From Fuerstiella sp. (lineage in GTDB: Bacteria; Planctomycetota; Planctomycetia; Planctomycetales; Planctomycetaceae), in the NCBI GenBank assembly GCA_022447225.1, contig JAKVAZ010000006.1, positions 124,001 to 188,000 of the forward strand: a DNA stretch of 64,000 bases, written 5' to 3'. Under the pieces are notes generated by a model. The model made no database searches. It was not told where the DNA came from and saw nothing but the letters and a program-made list of their open reading frames with translations. Both the position numbers and the translations under genes were made by a program. Below, piece after piece: positions 17,627-26,030 of this stretch (within the stretch, counting starts at the first letter, position 1; every line of letters begins with the position of its first letter).

Positions 17627-20554
17627 ATGCGATATCTCACGTCCTGTATCCCATTTCTTTGTATGGCCGCCACCGTTGCTGAAGAAGGCCCTTCACCGGA
17701 AGGCATCGCGTTCTTCGAAACGCACATTCGCCCGGTGCTGATCGAAAAGTGTTACCAGTGTCATTCCGCCAAAGCACAAAACGCAGGCAGGCTTCAGGGT
17801 CAGCTTCTGCTGGACAGCCGGGATGCGATCCGAAGCGGTGGCGACAGCGGTCCGGCCATTCTGCCGGGAGACCCCAATTCCAGTCTTTTGATCTCTGCGA
17901 TTCAGCACGAGTCACTGGAAATGCCACCGAAATCCAGGCTGCCACAGGACGTGATTGACCATTTCATCCGCTGGGTGACCATGGGGGCTCCGGACCCCCG
18001 TGACGGTGCCGGCCCGCTGCAAACCAAACCGGATATCGACATCGCTGCCGGTCGAACATTCTGGTCGTTCCGACCACTGCAAAAACCGTCACCCCCCGAT
18101 GTGGCCCAGGCTCCCTGGCCCCGCAACGACATCGATCGTTTCATTCTGGCGAAGCTCGAAGCGGCCAACATCGCTCCCAACCAGACGGCTGACCGGGTAA
18201 CACTCATCCGTCGGCTGTACTTTGACATCCAGGGACTGCCTCCGGAACGTGCTGCGGTGGAGGCTTTTGTCAGCGATACATCACCGGACGCCTACGAACG
18301 GCTGGTTAATGATTTAATGGGAAGCCGGCATTTTGGGGAGCGGTGGGCCCGGCACTGGCTCGACCTGGCAAGGTTTGCAGAAAGCAACGGATACGCGTTC
18401 GACAACGATCGCCAGGCGGCGTTTCACTTTCGTGATTTTATCATTAAAGCGTTCAACGACGATATGCCGTATGACGAGTTCATTCGGCTGCAGGTGGCAG
18501 GAGACCTCATCGCCCCGCAGGACTACATGGCCCAGGCCGCTACCGGTTTCCTTGCCGCCGGTCCGTTCACCACCCAGCAAACTCAGAAAGAACGTGAACG
18601 AAGTCGCTACGAGCAGCTGGACGACATCGTTGGAACACTGGGCACCTCAATGCTGGGACTGACGATCGGATGTGCCCGTTGCCACGATCATAAATTTGAT
18701 CCGGTGGGCCATCACGACTATTACCGCTTTACCTCGTGCTTCGAAAGAACAGGATTCCAGGACTACGACTGGGATCCGGATCCGACGGGCACAAAAGCCG
18801 CACTGGATGCTTTCAACGCGGAGCACCAGCCTTATATCGATGCACGCTCTGACTTTCAGCAAAAAACTCTGCCCGGTCGTCTGGCCGACTGGGAGCAGGC
18901 CAGCAAACAAACCACGGCCGAAATAGACCTTAGCCCCTGGCACCATATCGGACCGTTTACTGCCGATGATTTCAGGACAACCTTCGATCAGACATTTGAA
19001 CCTGAAAACTCCATTGACCTGAAACAACCGATTGGAAAACGGAAGTGGGCCGTAAAACCGGAATGGAAAGATGCCACTGTTCATAATACTTTGAGTGGCG
19101 ATCACGCAGCGAACTATCTGTTTCGCACGATTGAAGTTTCAGAAGCAACGCAACTGGATGTGTCATTCGGATTCGATGACGGCATTAAAGTATTTTTGAA
19201 TCAGAAACTCGTGTTGAATGAACCGGCAATGGGGCCCGTGTCTGCAACTCAGCAGCTGATGACTTTGACACTGCCGGAAGGACGCAGCGAGCTGCTGCTG
19301 AAGATTGTCAACGCCGACGGACCATCAGGTTTCTATTTCGATTCCCAGGCAACGCCTCCTCCTGAAAACATTGGGGCAATTCTCGCTCTGGCAGACAGCA
19401 CACGAAGTGAGCCTCAGCAGCAGGAACTGCTGAACTGGTTCGCACCGCGCGACCGGGAGTGGGCCAGACTGGATCAGGCGGAAAAACTCCATCTGCAAAA
19501 CAAGCCGCAGCCGCCGTACACCAAGGTGTTTGCGGCGCGCACCGGGGGAGCCACCTACAGTTTTGGTGAAGATACCCGCAAGGTGTACTTCCTCGCCCGC
19601 GGCAATTCGAATTCCAAAACAGGACGAGCAACCCCGGCGTTCCTGCGTGTCCTGATGACCAGTGATAATCAAGAACAAAAATGGCTTATGAGCAGTACAG
19701 AGGGAGCAGAACCCGCCGCCAGACCTCCTCGTATGGCCCTGGGTGAATGGCTCACCGACTCTCAGCACGGAGCCGGCCACCTGTTAGCGCGAGTGATCGT
19801 CAACCGTCTGTGGCAGCATCACTTTGGTATGGGCATCGTTGCCACACCCAGTGACTTCGGCCGTCAGGGGGCCCTTCCCACTCATCCCGAACTCCTTGAT
19901 TACCTTGCCAGGAAACTGATTGAAGGTGACTGGAAGCTCAAACCGATCCACAAACTCATTTTGACGAGTGCCGTTTACAGACAAAGCGGAGAGTCCCGCC
20001 CCGCCGGTCTGAAGAACGATCCTGACAATCGTCTGTGGTGGCGGCGACCGCCACAGCGTCTGGACGCCGAAATCATTCGTGACAACCTGCTTGCCGTCAG
20101 CGACACACTCGATCTGCGAATGTTTGGGGCCGGATCCCTCGAGCAAACCGACGTGCGACGCAGCGTGTACCTGAAAATGAAACGAGGAAATCTGATTCCG
20201 TTCCTGCAGCTGTTCGATGCACCCGACGGTATGCAGGGGATCGGGGATCGAGGCGTCACCACGGTTCCGCCGCAGGCACTGGCAATGATGAACTCACCAT
20301 TGATTCGCAAGAAGGCAGAACAACTTGCCGCTCGACTTGAGAAACAGTCAGCCATGATTCCCGCGGAGATTGTCCGCAACGGATTCTGGACAACATTGTC
20401 TCGACCTCCGCAGCCAGGTGAAGCCAAACAGATGGTCGGATTCATCAACGATCAGGCAGCCATGTATGGCAACAAGGAAACGGCGATGACCACCGCTGTT
20501 GCCGATTATTGTCAGCTGATGTTGTGTCTGAATGAATTTATCTATATCGATTGA
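17627..20554 (+). CDS. Planctomycete cytochrome-type / DUF1549 / DUF1553 secreted protein
   Basis: A 975-residue exported protein of the most characteristic planctomycete surface family. Signal peptide about residues 1-20 (RYLTSCIPFLCMAATVA). Next comes a planctomycete cytochrome C domain with haem-type motif CYQCH (42-46), then DUF1549 with a second CARCHDHKFDP motif (about 349), an inserted beta-rich domain (about 425-590) and DUF1553 to the end (VNRLWQHHFG, RLDAEIIRDNLLA, PPQALAMMN). The ATG at 17627 is preferred to an upstream TTG because it starts the signal peptide. Followed by a DUF1501 gene on the same strand; DUF1549/1553 and DUF1501 genes are typically paired. Biochemical role is not established; redox or polymer breakdown at the cell surface is often proposed. 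Confidence 0.93.
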   Translation: MRYLTSCIPFLCMAATVAEEGPSPEGIAFFETHIRPVLIEKCYQCHSAKAQNAGRLQGQLLLDSRDAIRSGGDSGPAILPGDPNSSLLISAIQHESLEMPPKSRLPQDVIDHFIRWVTMGAPDPRDGAGPLQTKPDIDIAAGRTFWSFRPLQKPSPPDVAQAPWPRNDIDRFILAKLEAANIAPNQTADRVTLIRRLYFDIQGLPPERAAVEAFVSDTSPDAYERLVNDLMGSRHFGERWARHWLDLARFAESNGYAFDNDRQAAFHFRDFIIKAFNDDMPYDEFIRLQVAGDLIAPQDYMAQAATGFLAAGPFTTQQTQKERERSRYEQLDDIVGTLGTSMLGLTIGCARCHDHKFDPVGHHDYYRFTSCFERTGFQDYDWDPDPTGTKAALDAFNAEHQPYIDARSDFQQKTLPGRLADWEQASKQTTAEIDLSPWHHIGPFTADDFRTTFDQTFEPENSIDLKQPIGKRKWAVKPEWKDATVHNTLSGDHAANYLFRTIEVSEATQLDVSFGFDDGIKVFLNQKLVLNEPAMGPVSATQQLMTLTLPEGRSELLLKIVNADGPSGFYFDSQATPPPENIGAILALADSTRSEPQQQELLNWFAPRDREWARLDQAEKLHLQNKPQPPYTKVFAARTGGATYSFGEDTRKVYFLARGNSNSKTGRATPAFLRVLMTSDNQEQKWLMSSTEGAEPAARPPRMALGEWLTDSQHGAGHLLARVIVNRLWQHHFGMGIVATPSDFGRQGALPTHPELLDYLARKLIEGDWKLKPIHKLILTSAVYRQSGESRPAGLKNDPDNRLWWRRPPQRLDAEIIRDNLLAVSDTLDLRMFGAGSLEQTDVRRSVYLKMKRGNLIPFLQLFDAPDGMQGIGDRGVTTVPPQALAMMNSPLIRKKAEQLAARLEKQSAMIPAEIVRNGFWTTLSRPPQPGEAKQMVGFINDQAAMYGNKETAMTTAVADYCQLMLCLNEFIYID

Positions 20555-20627
20555 TACGTTTGCACGTTCTGTCACATGCCAGCCATGCCTGCACGACAAC
20601 AGGACTCAGATTTAAACAGGTGTCTCC

Positions 20628-22076
20628 ATGAACTCACCGACTTTTGATTTTGAATCACGACGACGGTTTCTGCAAACAGCGGCTCTGGGAAGCGGCAGCC
20701 TTGCTCTGACCAGGCTGCTGAGCGATCAGGGGCTGCTGTCCACCGCAGATGCCGCCGGTGACACTCAACTGATGCAGTCCCGAAATCCGCATTTTGAACC
20801 GAAAGCAAAATCCATCATCTGGCTGTTCATGCCAGGCAGTCCGTCGCAGGTGGATACGTTCGACTATAAACCGGAACTTCAGCGTCGTAACGGTCAGAAA
20901 CTGAAAGGCGCCGATCCGAAAACCGGGTTCTTTACCACCAGCGGCAAACTGTTGAAGTCCCCGTTTCGATTTCGCCGTCACGGTGAATCCGGTGCCTGGG
21001 TCTCTGAGATTTTTCCTCACCTCTCAAATCACGTGGACGACATGTCGTTCATCTATTCGTGCTTTTCACAGTCAAATAATCACACGCCGGCAATGCTGGA
21101 AATGAATTCCGGAATGTTCCTGCAGGGCCGCCCTTCTGTGGGATCCTGGATCACCTACGGCCTGGGGACAGAAAACCGCAACCTGCCGGGATTTGTGGTT
21201 CTGCACGGACACATGCCGCGGGGAGGCAAGCCAATCTGGTCACCCGGATTTCTGCCTAAAGTGTACCAGCCAACATCAATCGACGGTCGCAGTGAACAGC
21301 CGATTTCCAATCTGGGTCGTCGGGCCTCCATGTCAGATTCTCAGCAGCGCGCACAGCTTGATGTACTCAAAGCAATGAACGCGGCACATCGGGAACTCAG
21401 GCCGCATGAAGCCGATCTGGCTGCTCGGCTGGAGTCATTCGAACTGGCTTACCGTATGCAGACAGCAGCACCGGAAGCCATGGACATTTCCAAAGAATCC
21501 GAACAGACACAAAAAGCTTACGGTGTCGATCAGGAAGACACCAAACTCGTCGCCAGGCAATGCATTACGGCCCGTCGTCTGGTCGAACGTGGTGTGCGTT
21601 TCGTGCAACTCTACGCGGGAACAAACGGAAAGGGCGGCGGGGTTGCCGACGTGCCCTGGGACGGCCACAGCGACATTCAGACCAATCACCGCGGAGCCGC
21701 TGTCAGCGTTGACAGACCAATTGCCGCGTTACTGGCCGATTTGAAGGAACGCGGACTGCTGGAGGACACCTTAGTGATCTGGGGAGGTGAATTTGGTCGA
21801 ACTTCCGACTCACAGGCAAGTCTGGGCCGCGACCACAACCCCAACGCATTCACCATGTGGATGGCCGGCGGCGGAATCCAGGGAGGTGTCCACTATGGAG
21901 TCAGCGATGATTTTGGTTACAAATCTGTGGAAAACCGTGTTAGCGTGAACGACCTGCACGCCACGATTCTGCATCTCATGGGAATCGATCACGAGAAACT
22001 CACATACCGATTCAACGGTAGGGATTATCGTCTCACCGACGTCGCCGGCAACGTAATCAATGAGATCATCGTCTAA
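20628..22076 (+). CDS. DUF1501 protein, Tat-exported
   Basis: A 482-residue member of DUF1501, a family related to the alkaline-phosphatase/sulfatase superfamily. The N-terminus carries a twin-arginine signal (SRRRFLQTAALGSG), so the protein is folded before export. Family blocks visible: SIIWLFMPGSPSQVDTFDYK (about 63-82), MSFIYSCFSQSNNHTPAML, a GGEFGRTSDSQ motif near residue 387 and the GRDHNPNAFTMWMAGGGIQGG block. It starts 73 bp after the DUF1549/1553 gene, the usual arrangement for the pair, suggesting a functional complex outside the cytoplasm. Substrate unknown. Confidence 0.93.
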   Translation: MNSPTFDFESRRRFLQTAALGSGSLALTRLLSDQGLLSTADAAGDTQLMQSRNPHFEPKAKSIIWLFMPGSPSQVDTFDYKPELQRRNGQKLKGADPKTGFFTTSGKLLKSPFRFRRHGESGAWVSEIFPHLSNHVDDMSFIYSCFSQSNNHTPAMLEMNSGMFLQGRPSVGSWITYGLGTENRNLPGFVVLHGHMPRGGKPIWSPGFLPKVYQPTSIDGRSEQPISNLGRRASMSDSQQRAQLDVLKAMNAAHRELRPHEADLAARLESFELAYRMQTAAPEAMDISKESEQTQKAYGVDQEDTKLVARQCITARRLVERGVRFVQLYAGTNGKGGGVADVPWDGHSDIQTNHRGAAVSVDRPIAALLADLKERGLLEDTLVIWGGEFGRTSDSQASLGRDHNPNAFTMWMAGGGIQGGVHYGVSDDFGYKSVENRVSVNDLHATILHLMGIDHEKLTYRFNGRDYRLTDVAGNVINEIIV

Positions 22077-22358
22077 ACAATCTGTGTCACGTGACATCCG
22101 AACTGACAACAGCCGCAGGTTACTGCCACGTCAATTCACAACCAGCCCCGTCTGTGCCTGATATCCGCACCGCCCGCCCGCAGTACCGCCAAACGTCGAT
22201 AATACTTGGTCCGAACCCTCATCTTGTGGTAAATTAGCTCAGTGCTCGTCTTGTCCAACCGAATGACGGAGCTGTGATCAGCATTTTTTCGATGCCGCAG
22301 CACTGCTGTCCGGGACACTGACTACGTTTGACCGTTCATCGACTGCCGGAGAAATCGA

Positions 22359-23696
22359 ATGCTGGAAATTGGCGATTTTCGGGCGGTTACCTGCGGCGGT
22401 GTCACACGTCGGTCGTTTCTGCAGTTCGGATGCTCGCTCCCCGCAGCCCTGGGACTGGCGGGAGCTCCGGCCCAAGAAACAGCCAGAGCCAAATCTGTGA
22501 TCTTCGTGTTCCTGTGGGGAGCACCCAGCCATCTGGACACCTTCGACCCAAAACCGACGGCACCGGTAGAATATCGAGGACCGTTTGGAACGATTCCAAC
22601 CCGAACCCCCGGGGTTCATTTCACCGAACTGCTGCCGCGCACTGCGATGCGCAGTGACCGCTTCAGCCTGGTTCGAACCAACGTAGGAATCAGCTCGTCC
22701 GGAGGACACCCCAGAGGAGGAACGGTTGCGCTCACCGGTTTCGAGGAAATGCCGGAACCTGTTCAACAGCCGACCTTCGGGTCGATCGTCGGAAAGCACC
22801 GGGGAAACACCGGATCCCTTCCCGGATTCTTCTCACTCACCAACGGAAAACTGACCGCAGGCGGTGAGTATATCAAAGGTGACGGCGGCGGCATTCTTTC
22901 GAGGGCTCAGGATCCGTTTATGGTCGGTTGCTCCCAGCAGGGCGTCGTCAAAATCCCTTCGATGAAACTGCTCAATGGCCTGAGTCCCGCACAGATCAAT
23001 GACAGAAAAACGCTGCTAACACACCTCAACGCTGATCGGGTCACTCTCGACAGCGGAGCAGTGCGCGACTGGGGGAGAACTTGGGGAACCGCCTACGACC
23101 TGCTGATGGATTCCAGTGCACGCAGCGCACTGGATCTCACCCGTGAATCCACCGCAACCCGGGCGCGGTACGGACAGTCGGAGTTCGGTCAAAGCGCCCT
23201 TTTGGCACTGAGACTGGCTGAAGCCAGGGTTCCCTACATTCAGCTTAACTACAGTCGCGACTGTGATGCATTCAATCCGGGTTTCGAAATCGGCTGGGAC
23301 ACCCACATCTACAATTTCGAACTGCTGCAGGATCAATTGTGTCCAATTTTTGACAGAGCCTTCTCGGCGTTACTGGACGACCTCAGTGATCGGGGAATCT
23401 TGGAAGAAACCCTCGTCGTTTGTATGGGGGAATTTGGCAGAACACCAAAAATCAGCAATCGGGCCGCACGGGACCACTGGACGAAATGTTACTTTTCGCT
23501 GTGGGCCGGTGCAGGCATTCAGGGAGGACACGTGATCGGCGAAAGTGACCGCACCGGCCAGGAACCTCATTCCGGCCCCGCCGTCACGGCTCTTAACGTG
23601 GGAACCACGATTGCCGAACTGGCCGGCGTCAACAGTCAGGCTCGAGCCGAAATGAAGGTCCTCGAAGGGGGAGCCGTGATAAATGAGCTTCTTTGA
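22359..23696 (+). CDS. DUF1501 protein, second copy
   Basis: A 445-residue DUF1501 paralogue, divergent from the preceding one. It has a twin-arginine motif (TRRSFLQFGCSLPAALG), SVIFVFLWGAPSHLDTFDPK near residue 46 and a MGEFGRTPKISNRAARDHW block near 358. GGAG sits 8 bases before the ATG. Its stop overlaps the start of the following PD40 propeller gene by 14 bases, so the two are cotranslated. Having two DUF1501 genes in a row of different subtype suggests distinct partners: the first with DUF1549/1553, the second with the propeller. Confidence 0.92.
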   Translation: MLEIGDFRAVTCGGVTRRSFLQFGCSLPAALGLAGAPAQETARAKSVIFVFLWGAPSHLDTFDPKPTAPVEYRGPFGTIPTRTPGVHFTELLPRTAMRSDRFSLVRTNVGISSSGGHPRGGTVALTGFEEMPEPVQQPTFGSIVGKHRGNTGSLPGFFSLTNGKLTAGGEYIKGDGGGILSRAQDPFMVGCSQQGVVKIPSMKLLNGLSPAQINDRKTLLTHLNADRVTLDSGAVRDWGRTWGTAYDLLMDSSARSALDLTRESTATRARYGQSEFGQSALLALRLAEARVPYIQLNYSRDCDAFNPGFEIGWDTHIYNFELLQDQLCPIFDRAFSALLDDLSDRGILEETLVVCMGEFGRTPKISNRAARDHWTKCYFSLWAGAGIQGGHVIGESDRTGQEPHSGPAVTALNVGTTIAELAGVNSQARAEMKVLEGGAVINELL

Positions 23697-24567
23697 CCGC
23701 GTGTGTCTGTACGCTGTCGCCTGCTTGGTCGTTGTGGTGTGTGCGGGGCAGCATAGTCAGGCCGATTCGCTGCGACTCACCAGCGACGGAATCCTCAAGG
23801 CGAGTCCGGTGTACTGTAAGGACGGCACCGAACTGGTCTATGCCCTGCTGGAGAATGCAGAGCGATATTGTCTGATGAAAATGAATGTCGCCAACGGACA
23901 CATCGAGTCACTCCGTAAGGACGCAACCACGGCCGAATTTGAACCGGCCTGCTCTCGTGACGGCCGCTACTGTGCCTTTATACGTCAACGAGGAGTATTG
24001 AGTCTGTCGATGGCCATCTTCGACCGTCAGTCGAATTCACTGGTGGAAGTGCTGCCACCGGCAGGGTTTGCGGGAATGCGCAGTCCGGCGATTTCACCCG
24101 AAAATTCCCGGGTGCTGTATTCGTTTGCTGACGGAGGACGGCAGCACATTTATGTGACCAATCTGCAGGCAGAGAATCCGGTGAAGCTGACCGACAGTTC
24201 CGGTATCGACAACTGGCCGAGCTTTTCACCGGACGGTCGGTTGATCGTGTTTGGCTCGTCCCGTGACGGAGCGTTTGAGATCTATGTCATGCAGCGCGAC
24301 GGTTCTGGAGTCAGACGCATCACTCACTGTCCGTTTCAGGACATTCGACCACGTTTTTCGCCCGACGGACAACGGATTGCATTTGTCAGTCACCGCGACG
24401 GCAATAGTGAGATCTATGTAGTCAATGTCGACGGCAGCGGTCTTACCCGGGTTACCAATCACACGGAACGGGATGATTACCCGGACTGGCACCCGGACGG
24501 AAAGCGACTGGTGGTGGTCTCAGAACGAAACGGTCAGCATGATTTGTATCTGCTAAACGTTCCGTAA
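23683..24567 (+). CDS. Secreted TolB-like (PD40) beta-propeller protein
   Basis: A 294-residue exported protein: signal peptide about 1-28 (CLYAVACLVVVVCAGQHSQA) followed by PD40/TolB-type propeller repeats. Repeats show the family pattern P.FSPDG..I.F.S.RDG..EIYVM..DGSG..R.T, visible at FSPDGRLIVFGSSRDGAFEI and FSPDGQRIAFVSHRDGNSEI. The start codon lies inside the DUF1501 gene and has a GGGGGAG ribosome-binding site, indicating translational coupling. TolB-like propellers act as protein-interaction scaffolds; here probably a surface partner of the DUF1501 protein. No catalytic motif. Confidence 0.88.
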   Translation: MSFFDRVCLYAVACLVVVVCAGQHSQADSLRLTSDGILKASPVYCKDGTELVYALLENAERYCLMKMNVANGHIESLRKDATTAEFEPACSRDGRYCAFIRQRGVLSLSMAIFDRQSNSLVEVLPPAGFAGMRSPAISPENSRVLYSFADGGRQHIYVTNLQAENPVKLTDSSGIDNWPSFSPDGRLIVFGSSRDGAFEIYVMQRDGSGVRRITHCPFQDIRPRFSPDGQRIAFVSHRDGNSEIYVVNVDGSGLTRVTNHTERDDYPDWHPDGKRLVVVSERNGQHDLYLLNVP

Positions 24568-24592
24568 GTCCCCAAGGCTCTGTTGTTTGCTG

Positions 24593-25939
24593 TCAGGGCG
24601 CTGCAGAAAACCAGACCAGTGCATCGGTCTGATCGGGATCCCAGATTCGAATCTCTCCATCATAGGCACCGGAAGCAATACGATCGGTAGCTGCGTGAAA
24701 ATCAACACTCAGTGGCCAGTCAGCATGCCCCTTGAACTGATGGATTTCCTTGTTTTCCTTAACTTCGAACTGACGTACGGTGCCGTCCGCCGACACACCG
24801 AACAGGTGCGACCCCACAACGGCCAGCTGAAAGACTTCGTTGTCAAAAGCAATTTCAGCCGACTTGGCGCCGTCGGCCGTTTTCCAACGGTGGATTTTGT
24901 TGTCGCTTCCTGAGGAATACACCTCTTCGCCGTCAGGATGGAAGGCTACTCCCCGAACCGGTTTTCCGTGTCCGCTGTAGGTGTGTTTCAGTTCACCCGT
25001 TTCGGTATCAAACAACTTGCAGGTTTTGTCGCGACTTCCGGTGACGAGAATGTTACCGTCCGCACTCCAGGCAACGCTTGTCACCCAGTCGGAATGACTG
25101 TCGATTGCCAATCGTTCGTTTCCGTCAGTCACATCATAGATCTTGACGCCACTGTCCACCGTGGCAGCGGCCACGCGTGAACCGTCGGGACTGAATTTGA
25201 CATCAAGCACGAGATCTCCGGCGGTCCCGATAACCTGCTTAAGGCGACCGGCGTTCACATCAACGATGCGGACAGAACCACTGCGGCCCGGTGCTCCGTC
25301 TCCAACAACCAGCATCGTACCGTCAGGAGACAGATCCAGCCCCGACGTGCGTTGACCGATATTGGGGATACGACGCACCAAAGCACCGTCACTGGTATTC
25401 CAGACAGTGAGCTCATGATACCCACCGGCAAACAGCTGTGTTCCATCCTGATTAAACTGCAGTGCATTCACCGGAATTCTATGTTCATATTTCTCAGGGG
25501 CCTCCGGCTGATCAGATCGTGCCACGATAGCGGACAGACTCGTTTTAGGGTTATCGCCGTCAAACACGGCTCCCTGGTCGATCCATCGTTTCAGCAGCTC
25601 AATCTGCTCTGCTGGTAAGGCATCACGATCCAGCGGCATGCGTTCATCTGCGTCATCCGAAAGAATGCGTCGAAACGCTTCACTCTCTTCCAAATCTCCG
25701 CCCACGAATCCGGCCAGACCCGAATCTCCTTCACGGAGAGCAAATTCAAAGGAATCAACGCGGTAACTGCCTTCAGCCTTCTTTGTACCGTGACACCCCT
25801 CACAGTTTTGCAGAAGCAACGGAGCAATGCTTCGCGAGAAACTCACGGGCTGAGGCGATGCGTCACCGGCAGCCGCCAGCAACGGAACAGCGATCACACA
25901 CAAAAGCACACGCAATCCGGCAATCATGATGCGTCTCAC
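24593..25939 (-). CDS. Planctomycete cytochrome C domain fused to WD40 repeats
   Basis: A 448-residue secreted protein: signal peptide (about 1-27), a planctomycete cytochrome C domain with CEGCHG (about 46-51) and the RMPLDRDALPAEQIELLKRW end block, then about six WD40 repeats (for example HSDWVTSVAWSADGNILVTG and SGHGKPVRGVAFHPDGEEV). I keep the GTG at 25939 because AAGGGG precedes it by 5 bases; ATG at 25927 is the alternative. WD40 fusions to this haem-like domain are common in Planctomycetes and rare elsewhere. It follows the DUF1549/DUF1553 gene on the minus strand after 91 bp and probably belongs to the same operon. Confidence 0.92.
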   Translation of the reverse strand: MRRIMIAGLRVLLCVIAVPLLAAAGDASPQPVSFSRSIAPLLLQNCEGCHGTKKAEGSYRVDSFEFALREGDSGLAGFVGGDLEESEAFRRILSDDADERMPLDRDALPAEQIELLKRWIDQGAVFDGDNPKTSLSAIVARSDQPEAPEKYEHRIPVNALQFNQDGTQLFAGGYHELTVWNTSDGALVRRIPNIGQRTSGLDLSPDGTMLVVGDGAPGRSGSVRIVDVNAGRLKQVIGTAGDLVLDVKFSPDGSRVAAATVDSGVKIYDVTDGNERLAIDSHSDWVTSVAWSADGNILVTGSRDKTCKLFDTETGELKHTYSGHGKPVRGVAFHPDGEEVYSSGSDNKIHRWKTADGAKSAEIAFDNEVFQLAVVGSHLFGVSADGTVRQFEVKENKEIHQFKGHADWPLSVDFHAATDRIASGAYDGEIRIWDPDQTDALVWFSAAP

Positions 25940-26030
25940 TCCGACCCCTTACAACAGCGACTGTTTTGTGCAGGCCCGCGAATTTCCCGGCGAACACGAC
26001 ACTCCGATGATTGCTGATACGTCCAGCGGA